Shown one piece after another: positions 8,029 through 16,831 of a stretch of DNA of 64,000 bases. Below the pieces are notes generated by a model that was not told the origin of the DNA, did not search any database, and saw nothing but the letters and a program-made list of their open reading frames with translations. The stretch is from Bradyrhizobium sp. CIAT3101 (lineage in GTDB: Bacteria; Pseudomonadota; Alphaproteobacteria; Rhizobiales; Xanthobacteraceae): positions 9,135,001 to 9,199,000 of the forward strand of contig NZ_CP121634.1 of the NCBI RefSeq assembly GCF_029714945.1. The letters are read 5' to 3'. Positions within the stretch are counted from its first letter, which is position 1. Each line of letters begins with the position of its first letter. The position numbers were made by a program, and so were the translations under genes.

Positions 8029-9834
8029 ATGGGGGCTGAGCAGCCTGAAACGATCGCCGAAATCGTGGCCGCGCATCGCGCGGGCACGATGACGCCGGCG
8101 CAGACAGTCGTGCGGACCTATCAGCGGATTCGCGACCACAACGATCCCGCGATCTTCATCAGCCTGCGCGACGAGAAGGACGCGATCGCGGAGGTCGAAA
8201 AGCTTGCCGCGAAGGACGCCGCCAGCCTGCCGCTCTATGGCGTGCCGGTCGCCGTGAAGGACAATATCGACGCGTTGGGCTTTCCGACCACGGCGGCCTG
8301 CCCGGCTTTCTCCTTTACGCCGACCCATGACTCGACCGCAGTGGAGCGGCTGCGCGCTGCCGGCGCCATCATCATCGGCAAGACCAATCTCGACCAGTTC
8401 GCGACCGGCCTCGTCGGCGTGCGTTCGCCCTATGGCATTCCCAAAAATGCGATCCGTGAGGATCTCATTCCGGGCGGATCGAGTTCCGGCTCCGCCGTGG
8501 CGGTCGGCGCAGGCCTCGTGCCGCTGTCACTCGGCACCGACACGGCCGGGAGTGGCCGCGTGCCGGCGATGCTCAACAACATCGTCGGGTTGAAGCCGAG
8601 CCTCGGCATGATCTCGACCGCGGGTCTCGTGCCGGCGTGCCGTACGCTCGACTGCATCTCGGTATTTGCTTTGACGGTCGACGATGCCGCCCTCGCCCTT
8701 TCCGTGATGACGGGTCCCGATCAGGCCGATCCGTTCTCGCGCGACCGGCCGCTGGGCCCGCTCACGCCGCTCCCGACGAATGTGCGCCTCGGCGTGCCGC
8801 GTAACGGGCAACTGATCTTCTTCGGCGACAAGAAATCGGAGGTGGCCTACGCCGATGCGCTGAAGCGCTGGACCGCGCTCGGTGCTACGCTGGTCGAGTT
8901 CGACCTCGAGCCGTTCTACGAGACGGCGCGGCTGCTTTATGAGGGACCCTGGGTCGCCGAGCGCTATCTCGTGATTAAGAACCTGCTGGCGTCCGCGCCC
9001 GATTCGATTCATCCGGTCACGCGCGAGATCACTGCAGCCGGCGCGCGGCTCACGGCAGCGGAGACCTTCTCCGCACTCTACCGCCTGCAGGGCCTGCGCA
9101 AGATCGCCGAGCGCACCTTTGCCAATATCGACGCGCTGGTGCTGCCCACGGCACCGACGGCCTATACGACCGCGCAGGTGCTGGCCAATCCGATCGAGCT
9201 CAACAGCCGGCTCGGCACCTACACCAATTTCGTCAACCTGCTCGACCTCTGCGGTCTCGCCATCCCGGCGGCGATGCGCGCGGACGGCATTCCGTTCGGC
9301 ATCACGATGCTGGCGCCCGCCGGTCGCGATGCGATGCTTGCGAGCATCGGCCGCGTCTTCCATGCCGATACGAAGTTGACAATTGGTGCGAAGAGCGTGG
9401 CGCAGGCACCGCTTGCGGCGCTTCCCGCAAACAGCGGTGACGAGATTCCGATCGCGGTGGTCGGCGCACATCTCTCCGGCATGGCGCTGAACGGCGAATT
9501 GAAGGCGCTGAATGCAAGGCTGATCGAGGCGACCAAGACCGCGCCGGACTACAAGCTCTATGCGCTGAAGACCACGCCGCCGAAGCCGGGCCTGCTGCGC
9601 GTCGAAGCTGGCAAGGGCGCGTCCATTGAGCTGGAGATCTGGTCGCTGTCGTCGTCCGACTTCGGCAAGTTCGTCAATGCGATCCCTGCGCCGATGGCGA
9701 TCGGGACGATCCGGCTCGCCGATGGCCGCAGCCTGAAGGGCTTTCTCGTCGAGCCGGAAGTGCTTGGCGAGGCGCGGGATATCACGGCGTATGGCGGCTG
9801 GCGCGCGTATATGAAGGAAGCCGCGACAACATAA
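8029..9834 (+). CDS. atzF: Allophanate hydrolase, AtzF-like
   Basis: The 601 aa protein has an amidase-signature domain (residues 1-450) and the extra C-terminal domain (about 475-600, containing IPIAVVGAHLSGMALNG and ITAYGGWRAYM) that distinguishes allophanate hydrolases from simple amidases. The Ser-cisSer-Lys triad is visible as K77, S151 in PGGSSSGSA and S175 in TDTAGSGRVPA, with the 74/24 residue spacing of AtzF. It converts allophanate to ammonia and CO2, the last step of urea-carboxylase and s-triazine pathways. No urea carboxylase is adjacent. Instead the AtzG/E/H-like genes lie on the opposite strand just beyond, which points to the carboxybiuret route. A GGAG site precedes the ATG. 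Confidence 0.9.
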   Translation: MGAEQPETIAEIVAAHRAGTMTPAQTVVRTYQRIRDHNDPAIFISLRDEKDAIAEVEKLAAKDAASLPLYGVPVAVKDNIDALGFPTTAACPAFSFTPTHDSTAVERLRAAGAIIIGKTNLDQFATGLVGVRSPYGIPKNAIREDLIPGGSSSGSAVAVGAGLVPLSLGTDTAGSGRVPAMLNNIVGLKPSLGMISTAGLVPACRTLDCISVFALTVDDAALALSVMTGPDQADPFSRDRPLGPLTPLPTNVRLGVPRNGQLIFFGDKKSEVAYADALKRWTALGATLVEFDLEPFYETARLLYEGPWVAERYLVIKNLLASAPDSIHPVTREITAAGARLTAAETFSALYRLQGLRKIAERTFANIDALVLPTAPTAYTTAQVLANPIELNSRLGTYTNFVNLLDLCGLAIPAAMRADGIPFGITMLAPAGRDAMLASIGRVFHADTKLTIGAKSVAQAPLAALPANSGDEIPIAVVGAHLSGMALNGELKALNARLIEATKTAPDYKLYALKTTPPKPGLLRVEAGKGASIELEIWSLSSSDFGKFVNAIPAPMAIGTIRLADGRSLKGFLVEPEVLGEARDITAYGGWRAYMKEAATT

Positions 9835-9837
9835 GTC

Positions 9838-9963
9838 TCGTAGGGTGGGCAAAGCGGCTTGTCCGCCGTAGCTCGAAGAGCGAAGGCGGAAGCGTGCCCA
9901 CCATTCCGTCCATCATGAAGAAGATCGTGGGCACGGCGCTTTGCGCCTTTGCCCACCCTACGG
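9838..9963. repeat. Class D intergenic repeat, copy 1
   Basis: The outer arms are inverted: tagggtgggcaaagcg at the left and cgcctttgcccacccta at the right, with inner gtgccca/tgggcac pairs. It sits between the convergent atzF-like and GntR genes, where it could act as a bidirectional stem-loop. A second copy is at 36515. Confidence 0.85.
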
Positions 9964-9979
9964 CACCAATTGCGCGGAG

Positions 9980-10702
9980 CTACACCGAGACCGCGTAAAT
10001 CTCGTACTCCCCGCGCACCAGCTCGATATGTGCGCGCATCGCGGCCGCAGCACCCTGTTTGTCGCCGCGCATGATGGCGACCACGACGCGGTCGTGCTCG
10101 GCTTGCGACTTGGCGAGACGGCCGAGATTGCGGAACTGGGCGCGGCGGAATGGTTGCACGCGCACCCGTGTCGCTAGCGTGATCTCGGCGATGTAACCGT
10201 TCTGCGATCCGGCATAGATCGCGTTATGAAAACGCTCGTTGACCTCGTGGAAGCGATCGGGATTGCCGGCGTAGCTGAGGACGCGGAGCTCCTCGTGGAT
10301 GGCTTCGAGTCCATGACGCTCGGCGGCCGACATCCGCTCCGCGGCGAGGCCGGCGCACAGCGCCTCCAGCTCCGCCATCGCCTCGAACATGCTGGTCAGA
10401 CGCTCGATCGACGGCTGCGCGACCACTGCGCCGCGATGAGGACGTGCCTCGACCAGGCCGCTCGCGACCAGCTGCCGCAGCGCTTCGCGCACCGGAGTGC
10501 GCGAGACGCTGAAGCGCCGCGCGATGTCGGTCTCGTCCAGCGGAGCGCCGGGCGCGAGAGTTCCCCGCACGATCTCGTCGGCCAACTGAAGACGCAGTTC
10601 CTCGGCGCGCGTGACCTTCTGCAGCGATGGCGAGGCACGGTCGACGCGCGGCACGACCGGCTCGGCCGGCAGTGTTCCGGGCGGAAAATCGTCAAGCGTC
10701 AT
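9980..10702 (-). CDS. GntR family transcriptional regulator, FCD (FadR) subfamily
   Basis: A 240 aa regulator. The N-terminal winged helix (residues 35-105) contains ADEIVRGTLAPGAPLDE and the recognition helix FSVSRTPVREALRQL. The C-terminal all-helical FCD ligand domain contains FHEVNERFHNAIY. The ATG at 10702 is preferred because it starts four bases after the stop of the upstream AtzH-like gene and has AAAGAGA before it. It is the last gene of the atzG/E/H operon, so it is likely made together with the pathway and represses it or the divergent allophanate hydrolase gene. Candidate sites are at 7965 and 18607. The effector is unknown. Confidence 0.87.
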   Translation of the reverse strand: MTLDDFPPGTLPAEPVVPRVDRASPSLQKVTRAEELRLQLADEIVRGTLAPGAPLDETDIARRFSVSRTPVREALRQLVASGLVEARPHRGAVVAQPSIERLTSMFEAMAELEALCAGLAAERMSAAERHGLEAIHEELRVLSYAGNPDRFHEVNERFHNAIYAGSQNGYIAEITLATRVRVQPFRRAQFRNLGRLAKSQAEHDRVVVAIMRGDKQGAAAAMRAHIELVRGEYEIYAVSV

Positions 10703-10706
10703 ACGG

Positions 10707-11099
10707 TCAGGTCTCTTTCGACTCGTCGATGATGCTGACATGGGCGGCGACGACGCGCCAGCCCTCCGGGAAGCGAATCCAGGTCTGCATCTGCCGGCCG
10801 ACCTTGCCGGGAGCCGTGTCGCGATAGAACAGGGTGGAGGCGACAGCCGTATCGCGGCCGTAGCTGGAGATCACCGTCTTCGCGGTGCGGCGATTAAGGC
10901 CGACTGGCGAGCGGCCGGCACGGAATCCGGAGATCGCCTCATAGCCGTAGAGGTTCTCGCCGATGCCGTAGCGCAGCGTGCGGGGGTCGTTGCGGAACAA
11001 TTCGCCGAGCACGGCGACGTCGTTGGTGACGAGGGCCTGCTCATAGCGTTCGAACGCGGCTTTGACTTCCGCGATCACGTCGGGGAGATCGATCTCCAT
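10707..11099 (-). CDS. atzH: AtzH/HpxZ-like protein (DUF3225, SnoaL-like fold)
   Basis: A 130 aa protein of the NTF2/SnoaL-like fold that I assign to the DUF3225 family from [20 protein letters not shown], the [16 protein letters not shown] segment and the terminal [18 protein letters not shown]. The Pseudomonas ADP member, AtzH, decarboxylates and deaminates 1,3-dicarboxyurea to allophanate; the Klebsiella member, HpxZ, belongs to an oxalurate cluster. It follows the AtzE-like amidase by 12 bp and precedes the GntR gene, clearly in one operon. The atz assignment is favoured because an allophanate hydrolase is encoded next door. Confidence 0.82.
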   Translation of the reverse strand: MEIDLPDVIAEVKAAFERYEQALVTNDVAVLGELFRNDPRTLRYGIGENLYGYEAISGFRAGRSPVGLNRRTAKTVISSYGRDTAVASTLFYRDTAPGKVGRQMQTWIRFPEGWRVVAAHVSIIDESKET

Positions 11100-11111
11100 C
11101 TCAAATTCCTC

Positions 11112-12506
11112 TCAAAGTCCCCTTGGCGACGGCGCGGCGACCACGCCCATCTTCTCCAATGCGTGCGCAACGCGCAACGCGATGTCCTCGCGCCAGGGCG
11201 CAGCAATGATCTGCACCCCGATCGGCAGCGGCTCGAGCGGCACGGGCACTGCGACCACCGGCAGGCCGATGAACGAGATCGGCTGGGTGTGGATGCCGAT
11301 ATTGGCGCGCACCGGCAGCTCGACGCCGTCGAGGGTAAAGTTCACCTGACCGAGTTTTGGTGCCGTGCAGGGCGTTGCCGGCGCGATCAGCACGTCGACG
11401 GTCTTGAAGATCTCGGCGAATTGCGTGCGGTACCAGCGGCGGAACTTTTGCGCGCGGTCGACCAGCGGCGCCGGCACCATGGCGCCGGCGATCAGCCGGT
11501 CGCGCACGGCCGGATCGAAATCGTTCGGGCGTTTGCGCAGGCGATCGAGATGCAGCGAGGCGCCTTCGGTGGTCGTGATGACGTAGGCCGCTGCGCGGGC
11601 GCGGGAGGCTTCAGGCACGTCGACCACCTTGGTCGCGCCGAGTGCTTTGGCGACGCGGCTGACGGCTTCGACGGCTTCCGGAAACACGTTCCTCTGAAAG
11701 TGGCCGCCGGCAATCGCGATGCGCAAATCCGAGACCGGATTGGCGAGCAACGGCAGTGTCGGCTCCAGCCCGCGCGTCGTGCAGGCGCCGTCGTCGGCAT
11801 CCGGGCCCTGCATCGCGTCATAGGCGAGCGCGAGATCGGTGACGGAACGTGCGAACGGGCCGAGATGATCGAGGCTCGCGACGAACGGGAAGGAGCGCGC
11901 ACGCGACAGCCGGCCATAGGTCGGCTTCAGGCCGAAGATGCCGCAGAACGAGGACGGCACGCGGATCGAGCCATTGGTGTCCGAGCCGAGCGCGATCGGC
12001 ACCAGCGCGCCGCCGACGGCGCTGCCGGAGCCACCCGACGAGCCACCGGTCATCCGCGTGGTGTCGTGCGGATTGCGCGAGGGACCGTCATGGACGTTCT
12101 CGCCCGTAAAATCGTAGGCGTATTCGCCCATGTTGAGCGCGCCGACCAGCACGGCACCGGCCGCTTCCATGCGCTCGATCAGCGCGGCGTCGCGCTTGGA
12201 TGGCGCGAGGTCGCGATTGATCTTCGAGCCGGCGCGCGTAGGCAGGCCCGCGACGTCAAAGAGGTTCTTCACCGCAAAGGGCACGCCGGCGAGCGGACCG
12301 ACGGTCTTGCCGGCCGCGATATCGGCATCGATCGCGCGCGCTTTCGCACGGGCGCGATCGGCGGTGACGTCGGTGAAGGAATTGAGGATCGTGTCGTGCT
12401 GCTTGATGCGCGCGAGCGCCGCTTCCGTGGCATCGAGCGCGGTCATCTTGCCGCCGGCAACCGCACTTGCGATCTCGGCCGCAGTCATCTCTGGCTTGGT
12501 GGTCAT
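11112..12506 (-). CDS. atzE: AtzE/HpxY-like amidase (1-carboxybiuret hydrolase catalytic subunit)
   Basis: This 464 aa amidase-signature enzyme of GatA type has the triad K80 in GVPFAVKNLFD, S156 in TGGSSGGSGSA and S180 in GSDTNGSIRVP. It starts 7 bp after the stop of a GatC-like small gene, the pairing known for AtzE with AtzG. AtzEG hydrolyses 1-carboxybiuret to 1,3-dicarboxyurea and ammonia. Together with the AtzH-like product and AtzF-like enzyme it would complete the route to ammonia and CO2. The alternative is an HpxY-type role in oxalurate metabolism; substrate specificity cannot be read from the motifs. Confidence 0.85.
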   Translation of the reverse strand: MTTKPEMTAAEIASAVAGGKMTALDATEAALARIKQHDTILNSFTDVTADRARAKARAIDADIAAGKTVGPLAGVPFAVKNLFDVAGLPTRAGSKINRDLAPSKRDAALIERMEAAGAVLVGALNMGEYAYDFTGENVHDGPSRNPHDTTRMTGGSSGGSGSAVGGALVPIALGSDTNGSIRVPSSFCGIFGLKPTYGRLSRARSFPFVASLDHLGPFARSVTDLALAYDAMQGPDADDGACTTRGLEPTLPLLANPVSDLRIAIAGGHFQRNVFPEAVEAVSRVAKALGATKVVDVPEASRARAAAYVITTTEGASLHLDRLRKRPNDFDPAVRDRLIAGAMVPAPLVDRAQKFRRWYRTQFAEIFKTVDVLIAPATPCTAPKLGQVNFTLDGVELPVRANIGIHTQPISFIGLPVVAVPVPLEPLPIGVQIIAAPWREDIALRVAHALEKMGVVAAPSPRGL

Positions 12507-12513
12507 GACAGCA

Positions 12514-12693
12514 TCAGGCCGTGAAGATCGGCGCCGGCTCGGTCTCGTCCGGCAGCGCGAATTCGTCGACGAGGCGGGCGAGCCGCAGCGACACTTCGAG
12601 ATTGGCGCGCACCGCGGGCCGCCAGGCCTCCTCGACCGGCAGCGCCAGCGCTTTCGATACGGCGTCGATATAATCGTCCAGCGGCTCGGCCAT
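12514..12693 (-). CDS. atzG: AtzG/HpxX-like small subunit (DUF4089, GatC-like)
   Basis: A 59 aa protein (LDDYIDAVSKALALPVEEAW, then VRANLEVSLRLARLVDEF) with the pattern of the DUF4089 family, the GatC-like partner that stabilises AtzE. It is directly upstream of the amidase gene with a 7 bp gap and 30 bp downstream of the ABC ATPase gene. The ATG at 12693 follows a GGGAG site; a GTG one codon earlier is possible. Short genes like this are easily missed, but position and sequence agree. Confidence 0.8.
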   Translation of the reverse strand: MAEPLDDYIDAVSKALALPVEEAWRPAVRANLEVSLRLARLVDEFALPDETEPAPIFTA

Positions 12694-12723
12694 CACGCTC
12701 CCAAACGGTCTCTCAGTGCACTC

Positions 12724-14442
12724 TCAGTGGACCTGCAACGGCGGATGCGGGATCGCCGTCAGCAGCTCCTTGGTGTAGTCGTCCTGCGGATCGCTGAGAA
12801 CCTTCTCGGAAGAGACTTCCTCGACGATCCGCCCCGTCCGCATCACAATGACACGATCGCACAACAAGCGCACTACATTCAAATCATGCGAGACGAACAG
12901 ATAGCTCATACCTAGCCGTGCCTTGAGGTCCTGAAGCAGGTTCAGCACCACCGCCTGCACGGAGACGTCGAGCGCCGCAGTCGGCTCGTCCAGGATGACG
13001 AGCTTGGGGTGCAGCGCGATGGCCCGCGCGATACCGACGCGGGCCTTCTGGCCGCCGGAGAGTTGGTGCGGGAAACGATCCAGCAAATTGTGCGGCAGGC
13101 CGACCATGGTCGCCAGCTCCTCGCAGCGGGCGCGAAGCGCATCGCGTCCCCTGATGTCGCCGAGCTGCATGATCGGATCGGCGATGGCGCGCACCGCGGT
13201 GAAGCGCGGGTTGAGGCTGTCGGTCGGATCCTGGAACACCATCTGGATGCGGCTGCGCTGCGGCAGGCGGGCGAAGGAGGCGGGCTGAATGCCGCCGATG
13301 TCTTCGCCGTCGAACTGGATCAGGCCGGAGGTCTGGTCCAGGAGCCGCATCACCATCATCGACGTGGTCGATTTGCCGCAGCCGGATTCGCCGACCAGGC
13401 CGACGCTCTCGCCATGGCCGATCGAGAAGCTGATGCCGTCGACCGCGCGGAACACATCGGGCTCCACGGGCGGCTTGCGGCCGAACAGTTTTCCAAGCGT
13501 GGCGGTGGCGCCCTGGCGGGGATATTCCTTGACCAGCTTTTCGATGAGCAGGAGCGGCTTTCGGCGCTCCGCGCTAGCTGGGGCGGCGGGAGCAGACTCC
13601 GTCGCTGCGGCGCCTTCTTCTTCCGGCAGCAGATCCCGCAGCGACACACCGAGCCGCGGCGTCGCGCGCATCAGCTTCTTGGTGTAGGGGTGCTGCGGGT
13701 TCGCAAAAATATCGGCGGCCTTGGCGGTCTCGACGACGCGGCCCTTTTCCATCACGACGACGCGGTCGCAATAGGCGGCCGCCAAACCGAGATCGTGGGT
13801 GATCAGGATGGTCGACATCGCCTTGCGTTTTGTGAGTTCGACGATCAGGTCCATCACCGCCTTCTGCGTGGTGACGTCGAGACCGGTGGTCGGCTCGTCC
13901 GCGATCAGCAGCTGCGGATTGCAGGCGAGCGCGAGCGCGATGACGACGCGCTGGCACATGCCGCCGGACAGTTCGAACGGATAGGCGTGATAGCGCTCGC
14001 GCGGGCGGGCGATCTTGACCTGCTCCAGCGCCTCGATCGCCTTCTCGCCGCCATCCGTGACCTGAGCCTGCTGCACATGCGTGCGCAGCACGTCCTCGAT
14101 CTGGTCGCCGACTTTACGGATCGGGTTCAGCGCCGCGCGCGGGTTCTGAAAGATCATCGAGACTTCGCGGCCGCGCAAATCGCGCATCTGGGCCTCAGAC
14201 GCGGCCTTGACGTCGATGCCGGAAAACATCACCGAGCCCTCGGCGATCTTGCCGGCGCGATCGAGGATGCGCATCACCGCGTAGGACGTCACCGACTTGC
14301 CGGAGCCGGACTCCCCGACGATGGCGAGCGTCTCGCCTTTGGCGACGGAGATGTTGACGTGCTGCACGGCTTTGACGATGCCGCGGCGGGTGGTGAATTC
14401 GACGGTGAGATCCTGGACGTCGAGCAGTGGTTGGGCGGTCAT
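12724..14442 (-). CDS. Peptide/nickel-type ABC transporter, double ATPase (DppD-DppF fusion)
   Basis: The 572 aa protein carries two complete ABC ATPase domains in tandem. The first has Walker A GESGSGKS at residues 43-50, the signature LSGGMCQR and LLIADEPTTGLD. The second has GESGCGKS, LSGGQKARVGIAR and LVILDEPTAALD. A variable linker with an acidic stretch (PEEEGAAATES) joins them. The fused form is common in GsiA/YejF-like importers. It energises uptake through the two permeases encoded upstream, with the Tat-exported SBP. It is followed 30 bp later by the atzG-like gene, so transporter and catabolic enzymes are one transcription unit. Confidence 0.9.
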   Translation of the reverse strand: MTAQPLLDVQDLTVEFTTRRGIVKAVQHVNISVAKGETLAIVGESGSGKSVTSYAVMRILDRAGKIAEGSVMFSGIDVKAASEAQMRDLRGREVSMIFQNPRAALNPIRKVGDQIEDVLRTHVQQAQVTDGGEKAIEALEQVKIARPRERYHAYPFELSGGMCQRVVIALALACNPQLLIADEPTTGLDVTTQKAVMDLIVELTKRKAMSTILITHDLGLAAAYCDRVVVMEKGRVVETAKAADIFANPQHPYTKKLMRATPRLGVSLRDLLPEEEGAAATESAPAAPASAERRKPLLLIEKLVKEYPRQGATATLGKLFGRKPPVEPDVFRAVDGISFSIGHGESVGLVGESGCGKSTTSMMVMRLLDQTSGLIQFDGEDIGGIQPASFARLPQRSRIQMVFQDPTDSLNPRFTAVRAIADPIMQLGDIRGRDALRARCEELATMVGLPHNLLDRFPHQLSGGQKARVGIARAIALHPKLVILDEPTAALDVSVQAVVLNLLQDLKARLGMSYLFVSHDLNVVRLLCDRVIVMRTGRIVEEVSSEKVLSDPQDDYTKELLTAIPHPPLQVH

Positions 14443-14547
14443 GCGGGCCTCGCGTCAATCAAGAAGCCGAAAACAACCCCATGCACAGTAGAACGGCGAT
14501 TGGAATCATTGCGGAATTTTAGGAGTAAGGGAGGCAACGCTCTCGCA

Positions 14548-14653
14548 TTCCCTCCCCCCTTGCGGGGGAGGGGCAGGGAGAGGGGTAGCCACGAACTCAG
14601 ACCTCGCTCGGGGCGACCCCTCTCCCCCACCCTCCCCCGCAAGGGGGGAGGGA
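14548..14653. repeat. Class A intergenic palindromic repeat, copy 3, inside an operon
   Basis: It begins with ttccctcccccctt-gcgggggaggg and ends with the inverted ccctcccccgcaaggggggaggg design; the two ends also pair with each other. It occupies the gap between the second permease and the ATPase gene, so it will be transcribed as a stable stem-loop within the mRNA. Confidence 0.85.
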
Positions 14654-14683
14654 GCGCAGCGGTGCACTTGGAAACGATCACCA

Positions 14684-15583
14684 TCACGTCCTCCGCTGCG
14701 GATCGACGATGTCGCGCAGGCCGTCGCCGAGGAGGTTGAAGCAGAACACGGCGATCATCAGGGCGAGGCCGGGGAAGAGCGCGATCCACCATTCGCCCGA
14801 GACCATGAAGCCCGCGCCCTCGGCGACCATGATGCCCCATTCGGCGGTGGGCGGCCGGACGCCGAGGCCGATGAAGGAGAGGCCGGCGGCATTCAGAATC
14901 GCGTAGCCCATGGTCAGCGACATCTGCACGATCATGATCGGCATGATGTTCGGCAGGATGTGCACCAGCAGGATGCGGAACTCGCCGTTGCCGGAGAGAC
15001 GCGCCGCCTGCACGAAGCCGGCATTGCGGCGCACGTTGGCTTCGGCGCGCGCGACGCGGGCATAGAGCGGGAAATTCACGATGGCCGTGGCCAGGATGAT
15101 GTTCTGCACGGTGTTGCCGAGCGCTGCGACGATGCCCATCGCCAGCACGAACAGCGGGAACGCCATGATGGTGTCGGCGATGCGGCCGACGATGCGATCG
15201 GTCCAGCCGCCGAAATAGCCGGCCGCGATGCCGGCGAGACCGCCCATCAAAAACACCAGCACGACGGAGGCGACCGCGATGAACGTATCGAGCCGCGTCG
15301 CCACCACGACGCGACTGAAGATGTCGCGGCCCAATTGGTCGGTGCCGAACCAATGCGCCGCCGACGGCGGTTTCAGTGCCGCGGCGGTGTCGGACGCCAG
15401 CGGATCATACGGCACCACATAGGGACCGAAGATTGCGGCCAGAAGAATGACGATCAGCAGGGCGAAGGAAAAGCCCGTGACCTTGTTCTCGCCAAGCACA
15501 TAGCGGGTCTGTTCGAGGATCGCGGCGAGTCCCGAGGTTCGCGCAGGCCCGGCGGGTTCGACAGCAGGCGCAACGGAGCTCAT
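14684..15583 (-). CDS. Peptide-type ABC transporter permease (DppC-like)
   Basis: A 299 aa membrane protein with the long cytoplasmic N-terminus of DppC/OppC permeases and the first helix at about 38-58. The inner-membrane signature EANVRRNAGFVQAARLSGNGEFRILLVHILPN (a GAA-type EAA loop contacting the ATPase) is present, and the end is GDGLRDIVDPQ. It starts 3 bp after the stop of the DppB-like gene, so the two are translationally coupled. Confidence 0.9.
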   Translation of the reverse strand: MSSVAPAVEPAGPARTSGLAAILEQTRYVLGENKVTGFSFALLIVILLAAIFGPYVVPYDPLASDTAAALKPPSAAHWFGTDQLGRDIFSRVVVATRLDTFIAVASVVLVFLMGGLAGIAAGYFGGWTDRIVGRIADTIMAFPLFVLAMGIVAALGNTVQNIILATAIVNFPLYARVARAEANVRRNAGFVQAARLSGNGEFRILLVHILPNIMPIMIVQMSLTMGYAILNAAGLSFIGLGVRPPTAEWGIMVAEGAGFMVSGEWWIALFPGLALMIAVFCFNLLGDGLRDIVDPQRRT

Positions 15584-15586
15584 GAT

Positions 15587-16600
15587 CTAGCCCTCCAACC
15601 TGACACGCGGATCGATCACGCCGTAGAGAATGTCGATCACGAGATTCAAAAGCACGTACATCACCGCCATGGTGAGGACAAAACCCTGCACCGGCGCGAA
15701 GTCCGACGAGATCAGCGCTTCCACCGCGTAGGAGCCGATGCCGGGCCAGGCGAACACTTTTTCGACCAGCACGTTGGCCCCGAGCAGGAAGGAGAACACC
15801 ATGCTGAGCGTGGTGATGACGGGCAGCATCGCGTTGCGAAAGGCGTAAGTGACGATGACGGTGGTCGGCGACAGGCCGCTGGCGCGCGCGGTGCGGACGA
15901 ATTCGGATGCGAGCACCGCAAGCATCGAGGCGCGCGTCATGCGCGCGATCGGCGCCAGCGAGAAGATCGCGAGCGTGGTCGCGGGCAGGATGAGCTGGCT
16001 CAGCGCCGAGCGGAATGCTTCGAAGTCGCGCGCGATCAGCGTGTCGATCAGATAGAAGCCGGTCACCGTCGGCGGCGCACTGTAGAACACGTCGAGCCGG
16101 CCGAGCGGCGCGGGCGACCAGCCGAGCCGGAAATAGAAGACGTAGACCAGCACGAGGCCGGTGAAGAACACGGGCAGCGATACGCCCGCTGTCGTCGTGA
16201 TGCGACAGAGATGGTCGATCCATGACCCTGGTCGCGTTGCTGCGAGCACGCCAAGCGGGATGGCGATGACGATGGAGACGATGAGACCGAGCAGCGTCAG
16301 CTCGGCGGAAGCCGGCAGGCGGCTGCGGATTTCGGCGGCGACCGGCTGGCCAGTCGTCAGCGAATTGCCGAAATCGCCATGGGCGAGATCGTTGGTGTAG
16401 CGGAAGAACTGCTCGATCAGCGGCTTGTCGAGGCCGAGTTTTTTACGGATCTGCTCGACCGCTTCCTTGGTCGCGGCGGGGCCGGCGAAGTACGCGGCGG
16501 GATCACCGGGCAATGCCCGCGTCAGCAGGAAGGTGACGATGACGACGCCGATCAGCGAGGGAATCGCGAACATCAGGCGCTTGCCGATCATGGTGAGCAT
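15587..16600 (-). CDS. Peptide-type ABC transporter permease (DppB-like)
   Basis: The 337 aa protein has the DppB start (MIGKRLMFAIPSLIGVVIVTFLLTRALPGDP), an extracytoplasmic loop with GLDKPLIEQFFRY, and the coupling motif RTARASGLSPTTVIVTYAFRNA. It ends YGVIDPRVRLEG as usual. The ATG at 16600 has a CAGGAG site eight bases upstream, while the longer frame starts without one. It is followed at once by the DppC-like gene. Confidence 0.9.
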   Translation of the reverse strand: MLTMIGKRLMFAIPSLIGVVIVTFLLTRALPGDPAAYFAGPAATKEAVEQIRKKLGLDKPLIEQFFRYTNDLAHGDFGNSLTTGQPVAAEIRSRLPASAELTLLGLIVSIVIAIPLGVLAATRPGSWIDHLCRITTTAGVSLPVFFTGLVLVYVFYFRLGWSPAPLGRLDVFYSAPPTVTGFYLIDTLIARDFEAFRSALSQLILPATTLAIFSLAPIARMTRASMLAVLASEFVRTARASGLSPTTVIVTYAFRNAMLPVITTLSMVFSFLLGANVLVEKVFAWPGIGSYAVEALISSDFAPVQGFVLTMAVMYVLLNLVIDILYGVIDPRVRLEG

Positions 16601-16649
16601 GGGGTGCTCCTGATGTTGAAATGAGCTGGCGCCGCGCACACCGCTGGGT

Positions 16650-16755
16650 CCCCTCCCCCCTTGCGGGGGAGGGTTAGGAAGAGGGGTGGCCGCGGGAGAG
16701 ATCGGAGTTTGTGGCTACCCCTCTCCCCGCCCCTCCCCCGCAAGGGGGGAGGGAG
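16650..16755. repeat. Class A intergenic palindromic repeat, copy 4, inside an operon
   Basis: It starts with cccctcccccc-ttgcggggga and ends with cccgcaaggggggaggg, inverted. It lies between the SBP gene and the permease genes of the minus-strand operon. This is the usual place for a stem-loop that protects or attenuates an abundant binding-protein transcript. Confidence 0.85.
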
Positions 16756-16831
16756 TGAGAGAGCGGTGGCTGCCTCACTCGAATCAAGAAACCCAACACA
16801 TGCCGATGCGTCGCCGACGATCAGCATCCCC

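Noticed and set aside
8029..9834. Plain amidase or glutamyl-tRNA amidotransferase subunit A
   Set aside because: The extra C-terminal domain of about 125 residues and the AtzF-like triad spacing point to allophanate hydrolase.
10611..12524. A 637-codon plus-strand frame opposite the atzH- and atzE-like genes
   Set aside because: It is an antisense shadow of a GC-rich coding region with Arg/His/Asp bias and no recognisable motif.
13009..14739. A 576-codon plus-strand frame opposite the double ABC ATPase
   Set aside because: The minus strand encodes two complete ATPase domains; the plus frame has no domain and runs through a class A repeat.
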